Source of the DNA: an uncultured Kiritimatiellota bacterium
GTDB lineage: Bacteria > Verrucomicrobiota > Kiritimatiellia > RFP12 > UBA1067
Direction: 5' to 3'
Length of the DNA stretch: 7,435 bases
NCBI GenBank assembly: GCA_934654805.1
Contig: CAKUGW010000136.1
Coordinates: forward strand, 1-7,435
In this document: positions 1 to 6,900 of the stretch, in pieces
Layout of the letters: each line of letters opens with the position of its first letter
Position numbering within the stretch: position 1 is the first letter of the stretch
Program-made: the position numbers and the translations under genes
The notes under the pieces: generated by a model
Seen by the model: the letters and a program-made list of their open reading frames with translations, nothing else
What the model was told of the DNA's origin: nothing
The model's database searches: none

Positions 1-2
1 CA

Positions 3-734
3 ATCGTCGGCGCCGCCGGGCGCATGGGAAAGAAACTGGTCGAGCTGGCGAAGGACGCCGGGCTGGAGGTCATCGCCAAGGTTGACGTGGCCGAAGGCTA
101 TGAGCGGACGTGGCCGAAGGGGACCGAGGGCGTCGTCGACTTCTCCCATCATGCGGGCGTGCCCGGATTCGTCGCGCAGGCGGCCGAGCAGGGCATTCCC
201 TACGTCATCGGCACGACGGGGCTCACGCCCGACGAGCAGAAGACCGTGGACGCCGCCGCGCAGAAGATCCCGGTCGTGCAGAGCGGCAACTACTCGCTCG
301 GCGTGAACCTCCTCCTCGAACTCGTCCAGCGGGCGGCGTCGGTGCTGGGGCCCGAATACGACATCGAGGTGACGGAGATGCACCACCGTCACAAGAAGGA
401 CGCGCCGTCGGGAACGGCCCTCATGCTCGCCAAGGCGGCGGCGCAGGGGCGCGGGCGGGGCGACGATTTCGTCTACGGACGCCACGGCGACATCGGGGAG
501 CGTCCCGTCGGCGAGATCGCGATCCACGCATTGCGCGGCGGCTCGGTCGTCGGCGACCACACCGTCATGTTCGCGGGCGACCTTGAGCGCGTCGAGCTGA
601 CGCACAAGGCGCAGGATCGCGCGGCGTTCGCCGCCGGGGCCCTGAAGGCGCTCGGCTGGGCGCGGGGACAGGCCCCCGGCATCTACACGATGCGCGATGT
701 GCTGGCGGATGTCGTCAAGGGCGTCGTGGCATGA
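3..734 (+). CDS. dapB: 4-hydroxy-tetrahydrodipicolinate reductase (DapB), 5'-truncated
   Basis: DapB is the cytoplasmic NAD(P)H-dependent reductase that converts 4-hydroxy-tetrahydrodipicolinate to tetrahydrodipicolinate in the lysine/meso-diaminopimelate pathway, supplying peptidoglycan and protein synthesis. The reading frame is open from base 3 and begins IVGAAGRMGKK, the Rossmann dinucleotide-binding loop (GxxGRMG). The ATG at 24 is therefore the Met inside this motif and not the start; only a few N-terminal residues should be missing to the left. Further signatures are IGTTGLT, then SGNYSLGVNLL (the usual N-F-S-x-G-V-N block), and EMHHRHKKDAPSGTA at about 375-419, which carries the catalytic His and Lys and the substrate-binding G-T. 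The C-terminal RGGSVVGDHTVMFAG and GIYTMRDVL blocks are also family-typical. About 243 residues are visible, in line with a normal full length of about 240-270. The stop TGA overlaps the next start as ATGA, suggesting translational coupling. No damage is seen apart from the window edge. The identification is very secure. Confidence 0.97.
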   Translation: MVGAAGRMGKKLVELAKDAGLEVIAKVDVAEGYERTWPKGTEGVVDFSHHAGVPGFVAQAAEQGIPYVIGTTGLTPDEQKTVDAAAQKIPVVQSGNYSLGVNLLLELVQRAASVLGPEYDIEVTEMHHRHKKDAPSGTALMLAKAAAQGRGRGDDFVYGRHGDIGERPVGEIAIHALRGGSVVGDHTVMFAGDLERVELTHKAQDRAAFAAGALKALGWARGQAPGIYTMRDVLADVVKGVVA

Positions 735-1300
735 GCGCGTGGCTCCGGCTTTTCCGCGTGCAGAACCTCGTCACCGTGCCGGGCGACGCGCTCGTCGGCG
801 CGGCGGCGTGCGGCGGACTTGTCGCCGCGCGGGCGGAAAACGTCGCCTGCATCTGCCTCGCGTCGGTCTTCATGTACCTGTACGGTCTCGTTGACAATGA
901 CCTCGTCGGCGCGGCGACCGACCCGAAGGAACGTCCGCTGGCGTCGGGCGAGATCTCCCTGCGCGCGGCGCGGACGGCGCGGACGGTCTGCCTCTGCCTC
1001 GCTGTGCTGGCGCTCTATCTCGGGCATGGGCCGTTTCTGGTTCTCGTCGCGCTGACGGTCGCGATCCAGCTCTACAACCGCACGAAGAATCCTCTGCTCA
1101 TGGGCGCGGCGCGCGGGTTCAACGTCCTCTTGGGCGGTCCGGCGTGGATTCCGGCGGCGATCTGGCTCGCCTACATCGCGGGCGTGACGAAGTATTCCGA
1201 GCGCGAGGCGGTCGATCCGGCGAACGGCCGGAAAGTCGCGTGGCTCGTCTACGGCCTCCTCGCGCTTCAGCTGGGCGCGCTCGTCCTCTTCTGCAGATAG
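731..1300 (+). CDS. Short UbiA-family prenyltransferase-like membrane protein
   Basis: The 189-residue product is hydrophobic and fits the N-terminal two thirds of the UbiA superfamily, integral membrane enzymes that transfer polyprenyl groups to aromatic or other acceptors. Residues 9-23 read RVQNLVTVPGDALVG, resembling the conserved start of TM1. The first Asp-rich motif is at N56-D57 to D64, followed by K-E-R-P-L-A-S-G (66-73), the usual RPLxSG loop. The middle Asp of NDxxDxxxD is Gly60. Later come N-R-T-K-N (about 117-121), A-R-G-F-N-V-L-L-G and Y-I-A-G-V-T-x-x-S-x-R-E, which recall EboC-like and planctomycete-type UbiA proteins. Family members are usually near 280-300 residues with about nine TM helices and a second Asp-rich motif. 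Here the protein ends after one more hydrophobic helix and no second motif is visible. AAGGG at 717-721 is a reasonable ribosome binding site, and the ATG overlaps the dapB stop. Substrate is unknown. It could be a genuine short subfamily or a C-terminally truncated gene. Confidence 0.75.
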   Translation: MSAWLRLFRVQNLVTVPGDALVGAAACGGLVAARAENVACICLASVFMYLYGLVDNDLVGAATDPKERPLASGEISLRAARTARTVCLCLAVLALYLGHGPFLVLVALTVAIQLYNRTKNPLLMGAARGFNVLLGGPAWIPAAIWLAYIAGVTKYSEREAVDPANGRKVAWLVYGLLALQLGALVLFCR

Positions 1301-1309
1301 AGGGCCATT

Positions 1310-1327
1310 TCTCTCTCTCTCTCCCCC
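1310..1327. repeat. CT dinucleotide tract followed by C run
   Basis: Just after the UbiA-like stop there is a short (CT)n microsatellite, about six units, running into CCCCCC. It lies immediately upstream of the -35 element of the efflux operon promoter. It has no visible hairpin, so it is not called as a terminator. Such a tract could vary in length by slippage, but nothing shows that it does. Confidence 0.6.
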
Positions 1328-1329
1328 CG

Positions 1330-1358
1330 TTGACGGCTTTCGTCCGAAATGATATCCT
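1330..1358 (+). promoter_or_regulatory. Sigma-70-type promoter of the efflux operon
   Basis: TTGACG (1330-1335, five of six to the TTGACA consensus) is separated by exactly 17 bp from TATCCT (1353-1358, four of six to TATAAT). The region is AT-richer than the flanking genes. A transcript would begin near 1365, leaving a 5' leader of about 30 nt before the GTG at 1397. It reads into the TolC-like, adaptor and RND genes, which follow with short gaps. Confidence 0.65.
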
Positions 1359-1400
1359 AGACACGTGTTTAAAACGGAAGAGTAAAGCCGAGACACGTGT
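1359..1400. promoter_or_regulatory. Two AGACACGTGT repeats with palindromic cores, putative operator
   Basis: AGACACGTGT occurs at 1359-1368 and again, identically, at 1391-1400. Each contains the perfect 8-bp palindrome ACACGTGT. The copies are 32 bp apart, close to three turns of B-DNA, so both face the same side of the helix. Copy one covers the expected transcription start just after the -10 box and copy two overlaps the GTG start codon of the TolC-like gene. This is a classic geometry for a dimeric repressor bound at two sites. Alternatively the palindromes act in the RNA: the bases at 1365-1370 can pair with 1391-1396 and form a stem ending at the start codon. The regulator is not encoded in the window. 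Confidence 0.45.
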
Positions 1401-2833
1401 ACAAGACGAGAGAAAAAAGCGGATCCTACGGCATCCTGCCGTTTCTGGGCGGTTGTGCGGCGGCGCTTCTGCTCGTCGGCGGGTGCGCGACGACGGAGGC
1501 CGACCGCGAGGCCGCCGCGCAGGAGATGCGGACGCGCCTCGTGCAGGAGCCGGCGGACTGGCTCGCGGCGCATCCGGGGCCGCTGACGCTCACGAACGCG
1601 CTGGCCCTGGCGCGCGCGCGGACGCTGAAGCTCACCCAGCAGGAACTGGAGGTCCAGCTCGCGAAGGTCGACCGCGCGACGGCGTTCTCGGCGTTCCTGC
1701 CGACTGTCGAGCTCGCCTACGGCCGCACGTGGGCGAGCGGGCGGCTGACGCACCTGCCGCTGGGGCTCGGCTCGCTGCGGACGTCCGGCGCGGACTTCGA
1801 GAGCGCGGGGCTCGTCATCTCACAGCCCGTCTTCACGCCTGTCGCGTGGACGCTCTTTGCCGAATCGCTCTACGGCGTGCGCATCAAGGACTTCATCCGC
1901 GCCCGCGCCCGGCAGCTCCTGGACGTGCAGGTCGCCGTCCGCTTCTACCAGGCGGCCGTCGCCGCGCGGATGGTGACGGCCTACGAGCTGCAGCTGAAGA
2001 GCGGCGAGGCACTGACGAACCGCGTGGCGCGCCTCGCGGCGGAAGGCTATGCCCGCGCGGCGGAAAAGGCGCGGGCGGAGGCGCGCGTGGCGGCGGACGC
2101 CTACGGCCTCCTTCAGGCGCAGCACGCGCGCACGAAGGCGCGGCAGGAACTCGCGGACATCCTGCGCTTCTGGCCGCTGGCCGAGTTTGCGGTGGACGGC
2201 GAGAGCATCCTCTCGGCGGTCGCGGCGTCGGGCGGCGGCGCGGAAGCCGAGGCGCCGCCGGAAGAGCTCGTCTGGACGGCGCTCCTGAACCGCAAGGACC
2301 TGCGCGCGGCGGACGAGACGCTGGCCCTGCGCAAGGCGCAGGTCGTCGAGGCGCTGGCCGGATTCCTGCCGAACGTGATCGCGGGCGGCGGCGGCGCGAG
2401 CCTGACGCTCGAGGACGTCGCCCTGCGCGGCTGGGCCGGTTCGCTTGCGGGCGTGTGGTCGGTCTTCGGGGGCTTTCGCACGGTTCAGCAGTACCGGGCG
2501 GCACGGGCGACGCGCGCGGCGGAGTTCCGCCTGAACGAGGATCGCATGCTCGCGGTCGTGCTGTCCGTCGCGGACTGCTGGCGGTCGCTGCAGGAGGCGA
2601 AGCTGCGGGCGGCGGTGGCGGCGAAGGCCGCCGAGGCGGCGACGCTCGACCACGCCGAGGCCGCGCGGCGATTTGACGACGGCCGCGAGACGCTGTCGAC
2701 CGTGCTGGACAAGGTCGCCATGCGGGACGAGGCGGAGGTGAACCTCGTGCGCGCGCGCTACGCCGCCGCGCTGTCGGCGATCATGCTCCGACAGGCCGTC
2801 GGCCTCGACATCTTCAAGTCAGAGGAAAGATAA
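1397..2833 (+). CDS. TolC-family outer-membrane efflux lipoprotein
   Basis: This 478-residue protein should form the trimeric outer-membrane channel of a tripartite efflux pump. The start is GTG; upstream in frame a stop occurs at 1370-1372 with no other start codon between. The N-terminus has a basic segment (K3, R5, K7), a hydrophobic stretch and a lipobox L-V-G-G-C with Cys30 as the expected lipidated residue. The mature protein shows the two homologous outer-membrane efflux repeats. The first begins at about 62 (LTLTNALALARARTLKL) with A-F-L-P near 99-102. The second begins at about 291 with N-R-K-D-L-R-A-A-D (298-306) and G-F-L-P-N-V (322-327). Between them and at the C-terminus lie long Ala/Glu/Arg-rich helices typical of the alpha-barrel. 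Length is normal for the NodT/OprM-like lipoprotein branch. The ribosome binding site is poor: GGAAGAG at 1376-1382 is about 14 nt from the GTG. It is the first gene of the operon, upstream of the adaptor and RND genes. Confidence 0.9.
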   Translation: MYKTREKSGSYGILPFLGGCAAALLLVGGCATTEADREAAAQEMRTRLVQEPADWLAAHPGPLTLTNALALARARTLKLTQQELEVQLAKVDRATAFSAFLPTVELAYGRTWASGRLTHLPLGLGSLRTSGADFESAGLVISQPVFTPVAWTLFAESLYGVRIKDFIRARARQLLDVQVAVRFYQAAVAARMVTAYELQLKSGEALTNRVARLAAEGYARAAEKARAEARVAADAYGLLQAQHARTKARQELADILRFWPLAEFAVDGESILSAVAASGGGAEAEAPPEELVWTALLNRKDLRAADETLALRKAQVVEALAGFLPNVIAGGGGASLTLEDVALRGWAGSLAGVWSVFGGFRTVQQYRAARATRAAEFRLNEDRMLAVVLSVADCWRSLQEAKLRAAVAAKAAEAATLDHAEAARRFDDGRETLSTVLDKVAMRDEAEVNLVRARYAAALSAIMLRQAVGLDIFKSEER

Positions 2834-2899
2834 ATGCCGATGATGGTTGCTCTCATGCGGCCTACGGCTCGGAGTTTCTTGCATCAAGGAGAATCATGA
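2834..2899 (+). CDS. Possible 21-codon linking ORF between channel and adaptor genes
   Basis: Immediately after the TAA of the TolC-like gene (TAAATG), an ATG at 2834 opens a 21-codon frame that starts MPMMVALMRP and ends LHQGES. Its TGA (2897-2899) overlaps the adaptor start as ATGA. It is preceded by GAGG at 2822-2825, eight bases before the ATG, which is a good Shine-Dalgarno. The frame fills the intergenic gap exactly, so ribosomes could pass from the channel gene to the adaptor gene without leaving the message. The peptide resembles nothing I recognise and may have no function of its own. The fit could also be chance in so short a stretch. Confidence 0.35.
   Translation: MPMMVALMRPTARSFLHQGES
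2886..2892 (+). promoter_or_regulatory. Ribosome binding site of the adaptor gene
   Basis: AAGGAGA ends three bases before the ATG at 2896, leaving four bases between GGAG and the start codon. It is the clearest Shine-Dalgarno in the window and confirms the adaptor start. It also shows that this organism uses the anti-SD interaction at some genes, which makes its absence at the RND gene notable. Confidence 0.75.
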
Positions 2900-3921
2900 A
2901 AACGAAATTGATTGCTTTGGCCGTTTTGGGCGTGCTTGGCGTGACCTGGGCGTCGGAGGTGCCGCTCGTGACGGTCTGCCACGTGCGGAAGGGCATCGTC
3001 TTCGAGGACACGGCGTTCGCGCAGGGGACGGTGCGCGCGAAGGAGTCCGCGACGGTCGCCGCGCGCGTGCCCGGCACGATCGACGAGCTGCTCGTCGCCG
3101 AGGGCGCGACGGTGAAGAAGGGCGACGTCCTCTTCCGCGTCGATCGCGCGAACCTCGAAAACGCCGTGAAACTCGCCGAGATCGCCGACCGGAAGGCGGC
3201 GCTCGACTTCCGGCGGATGACGCGCCTCGTCGCCGAGGGTGCCGTCACGCGCGACGCCTTCGAGAAGGCGGAGGTGCAGGCGAAGTCCGCCGCGCTTCAG
3301 CTCGCTGTCGCGCGCAAGAACCTCGCCGACTCGGAGGTCTGTGCGCCGTTCGACGGCGTGATCACGGAAAAGAGGCGGGACAGGGGCGACTTCGTCTCGC
3401 CGGGCGCGCCGGTTCTCAGGATGGACAACACGTCCGCCTACGAGATCCGCTTCGCGCTCAATGCGTCCGACTACGGCAAGGTCAAGGTCGGCGAGACGCG
3501 CGTGCGCCTCGCGGCGGCCGGCGCGCCGGCGGACGGCTTCCCCGTCGCCTACAAGGCACCGTCCGTGAACCCCGCGACGCGCACGTTCGAGATCCGCATC
3601 GCCGTGCCGAAGACGGACGACCTTGCGCCGGGCATGATCCGCGACGCGACGGTCGTCTTCGCGCGCACGACGTCAGACGCGCTGCCGGCGGCGGCGGTCA
3701 ACCCGGTGAACGGCACGAACTGCGTGACGGTCGTGCGTGGCGGGCGGTTCGTGCGCCTGCCGGTCGCGGCGGGCGTCGAGCGGAACGGGCTCCGGGCCGT
3801 GCGCGGCGTGCCGCCCGACGCCGAGGTCGTTGCGGCGGCGATGCTCCTCTTCAACGAGGGGGATGAGGTGCGGGTCGTCGGGGGCTTGGAGGCGAGCGGC
3901 GCGAGACAAGAGAACCGCTGA
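2896..3921 (+). CDS. RND-type periplasmic adaptor (membrane fusion protein, HlyD/AcrA family)
   Basis: This 341-residue adaptor should bridge the RND permease and the TolC-like channel in the periplasm. Residues 1-20 form a Sec signal peptide (MKTK, a Leu/Val/Ala core, then TWAS). There is no lipobox, so the protein is probably soluble in the periplasm. Residues 42-83 are the first half of the lipoyl/barrel-sandwich domain (GTVRAKESATVAARVPGTI...GDVLFRVD). Residues 84-146 are the alpha-helical hairpin, and 147-177 the second lipoyl half (CAPFDGVITEK...GDFVSPGAPVLRM). The hairpin carries R107, L111 and T118 in the spacing R-x3-L-x6-S/T, matching the TolC-docking RLS motif of AcrA-type adaptors. 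The beta-barrel follows, with N-P-A-T-R-T-F-E-I-R (225-234) and LAPGM (243-247), then the membrane-proximal domain to about 330. It is one gene of a three-gene pump operon. Substrate cannot be told from the sequence. Confidence 0.92.
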   Translation: MKTKLIALAVLGVLGVTWASEVPLVTVCHVRKGIVFEDTAFAQGTVRAKESATVAARVPGTIDELLVAEGATVKKGDVLFRVDRANLENAVKLAEIADRKAALDFRRMTRLVAEGAVTRDAFEKAEVQAKSAALQLAVARKNLADSEVCAPFDGVITEKRRDRGDFVSPGAPVLRMDNTSAYEIRFALNASDYGKVKVGETRVRLAAAGAPADGFPVAYKAPSVNPATRTFEIRIAVPKTDDLAPGMIRDATVVFARTTSDALPAAAVNPVNGTNCVTVVRGGRFVRLPVAAGVERNGLRAVRGVPPDAEVVAAAMLLFNEGDEVRVVGGLEASGARQENR

Positions 3922-3928
3922 TTCCACA

Positions 3929-3962
3929 CTTCTTCCTTCTTCCTTCTTCCTTTTTCCTTCTT
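3929..3962 (+). repeat. Polypyrimidine tract of TTCTTCC heptamers abutting the RND start codon
   Basis: The bases 3929-3962 are 34 consecutive pyrimidines. From 3930 they form three perfect TTCTTCC units, one variant TTTTTCC and a partial TTCTT that ends directly at the ATG at 3963. The tract occupies the whole position where a Shine-Dalgarno would sit, and no purine-rich site exists between the adaptor stop (3919-3921) and the ATG. The repeat has mirror symmetry, so it is a candidate for triplex (H-DNA) formation and for copy-number change by slippage. Confidence 0.8.
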
Positions 3963-6900
3963 ATGTTTCTTTCTGATTTCAGCCTGAAGCGCCCGATCGC
4001 CATGACGGTCGTGCTGATCGTCCTGGGGCTGTTCGGCTACCTGGCGTTCCGCACGGTCGGCTACGACATCACGCCGTCGATGGACGTGCCCTACGTGACC
4101 GTCACGGTCGTCTATCCGGGCGCGTCGCCGGAGGAGATCGAGACGTCCGTCGCGAAGCGGCTGGAGGACGCCGCGACGCAGGTGAACGGGCTGAAGCACG
4201 TGACGGCGACGTGCGCGAACAACTTCTGCCAGCTGCTCCTGGAGTTCGAGGGCGACCGCGACGTCGACGTGATGGCGACGGACGTGCGCGAGAAGATCGA
4301 CCTCATCAAGAACGAGCTGCCGAGCGGCGCCGAGCAACCCAAGGTGCTCAAGTACGACATGAACGCGACGCCCGTCGTCACGCTCGCGCTCTCGGGCACG
4401 GCGGACGTCGGCGCGCTCTACGACTACGCGGACGACAAGCTCAAGGCTCGCTTCTCGGTGCTCGCGGGCGTCGCGCAGGTGGAGCTGATCGGCGGCGAGA
4501 AGCGCGAGGTCGTCGTGGAGATCGACCGCGAACGCCTCGCGGCGAAGGGACTCACCGTCGCCGAAGTCGTGCAGAAGGTCGGCAAGGGCAACCTCAAGGT
4601 GCCGTCCGGCGACGTCGACGACCACGGCCGCAGCATTCCCGTCATGTTCGACGCCGAGGCGGCGACGCCGCAGGGGCTCGGCGACGTGGAGCTGGGCGCG
4701 CCGCGCGGCGCGAAGGTCTACCTGCGCGACGTGGCGACGTTCGGCTTCGGCTCGAAGAAGGCCGAGACGCTCGGCTTCTACGACGGGCGCCCCGCCGTCC
4801 TCCTGAAGATCACGAAGCGCGGCGAGGCGAACGCCCTCAAGACCGTGCAGCTCGTGCGGCAGACGTTCGGCGAGGTCTCGGCGCAGCTGTCGGAGGGGCT
4901 GAAGCTCGACTGGGTGCGCGACGACGGCGACTTCGTGCAGGCGTCCGTCGGTGACGGCTTCAGCTCGATCTGGCAGTCGATCCTGCTGACGGGCGTCATC
5001 CTCGTCCTCTTCCTCGCGGACTGGCGGACGGCGTGTGCGGCGTTCGTCTCGATTCCCGTCACGGTCGTCGTCACGATGGTCGTCTTCCCGGCGTTCGGCT
5101 ACACCTTCGACCTCATCACGATGAGCGCGATCGGCATCACGACCGGCATCCTCGTCGCGAACTCCATCGTCGTGCTGGAGAACATCGCGAAGCGGACGCA
5201 GGAGGCGGGGGCGGCCGGCGCGGCGGGCGGGAAGGCCGTCGTCGCGCGGGCGGCGGGCGAGATCGCGCTCGCCGTGTTCGCGTCCGCCCTCACGAACGTC
5301 GTCGTCTTCCTGCCGATCGGCACGATGAAGACGGTCGTCGGCAAGATCCTCTCGCCGTTCGCGGTCGTCATCACGGCGGCGACCTTCGCCTCGCTCCTCG
5401 TCTCGTTCACGCTGACGCCCATCCTCGCGGCGCTGCTCGCGGGTCGCGGCGAGGGGGTGAACCGCCTGCTCGCGAAGGCCCTCGCGCCGTGGAACCTCCT
5501 CTATCGCGGACTGGAGAGGGGCTACAACGTGACGCTCGGCGGCCTCCTGCGGCATCCGTGGCTCGCGACGCTCGCGATCGCCGCCCTGACGGCGGTCGCG
5601 TTCCGGCTCGTCGCGCCGGGCGTGCGGATGGACTTCATTCCGACGTTCGACAAGGCGGAGCTGACGGTGCGCCTGGAGTTCCCGCCCGACTTCGCGCTCG
5701 CGCAGACGGCCGCGCGCGCCAATGCCCTCGCGGCGAAGCTGGCGGCGGCGCGGGACGCGGCGGGCGAGCCGCTCGTCCTGCGGCAGGCGATCGCCGTCGG
5801 CAAGACGCAGGGCGTCGCCGGGCAGGTCAGCCAGGGCGCGCACCTCGCGGAGATCACGGTCGTCCTGAAGCCAGTCACCGGCCGGCGCGAGACGATCTTC
5901 GCGGCCGCCGAGCGCATGCGCGAGATCTGCCGCGCCGAGCCGGACGTCGTCTGGTCGGTGCTCGTGCCGAGCGTGGTCGGCGGCGCGGGCCAGCAGATCG
6001 CGCTGCGCGTGCGGGGCGACGACTTCGACGCGATCGACCGCGCGGCGCTCGCGGCGGCGCGCGAAAGCGCGGCGTCGCCCGACTGCGCGGACGTCGAGCA
6101 CACGGTGCGCCCCGGCCGCCCGGAGGTCCGCCTCTTCCCGAACCGCGCCGTGCTGAACGACGTCGGCGTCTCGCCGGACGCGCTCGGCCTCACGCTGCGC
6201 GCGTCGCTCGCGGGCCTCACGCCGGCGACGTTCACGAAGGGCGACCGCTCCTACGACGTGCGCGTGCGCCTGAAGGGCGAGGAGGGCGTCGAGCAGGTCC
6301 CGGCGCTGAACTTCCCGGGGCCGGACGGCGTGCCGTTCGCGCTCGGCACGCTCGCGACGGAGCGGCGGCGGCTCCAGCGCGTGCAGATCGTCCGCAGCGA
6401 CAAGCGCCGCGCCATGACGGTCTACGGCGACGCGGCGGAGGGGCGCGGCCTCGGCCCGGCCATCGACGCGATGGAGCGCATCGCCGCGTCGAAGCTCGGC
6501 CCCGGCATGGACACGAAGCTCGGCGGCACGGCCGAGCTGATGGGCGAGACGGTGGAGGAGTTCAAGTCCGTCACCGTCATCGCCATCGCGCTCACCTATC
6601 TGCTGCTCGCGGCGGTGCTGGAGTCGTGGACGCAGCCGTTCATCATCCTCTTCACGATTCCGTTCTCGTACCTTGGCCTGTTCGCGGCGATCCGCCTCGC
6701 GGGCACGACGCTCTCGATCTTCGGGCTCCTCGCGGGCATCATGCTCGTCGGCGTCGTCGTGAACGCGGCGATCCTGCTGATGGACGAGCGGTCGAACCTC
6801 CTGAAGGCGGGCGTGCCGAACCGCGAGGCGGTGCGACGGGCGGCGGCGACGCGGTTCAGGCCGATCCTGATGAGCTGCGCGGCGGCGCTCTTCGGCATGC

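Noticed and set aside
24..26. ATG at 24 as the dapB start
   Set aside because: The frame is open to the left edge and the preceding codons encode IVGAAGR, the first part of the nucleotide-binding motif, so the gene starts outside the window.
683..1753. 356-codon minus-strand frame over dapB end, UbiA-like gene and TolC start
   Set aside because: It is an Arg-rich shadow without motifs; it overlaps three features supported on the other strand.
1144..2676. 510-codon plus-strand frame across the UbiA-TolC junction
   Set aside because: It crosses a promoter region and an unrelated gene, is Arg/Gly-rich, and does not continue the UbiA pattern, so it gives no evidence of a frameshifted UbiA C-terminus.
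3549..6101. 850-codon open frame on the minus strand, opposite the adaptor and RND genes
   Set aside because: It is very rich in Arg, Asp, His and Glu with no recognisable motif, and it lies opposite two clearly identified genes. It is the expected antisense shadow of GC-biased codons.
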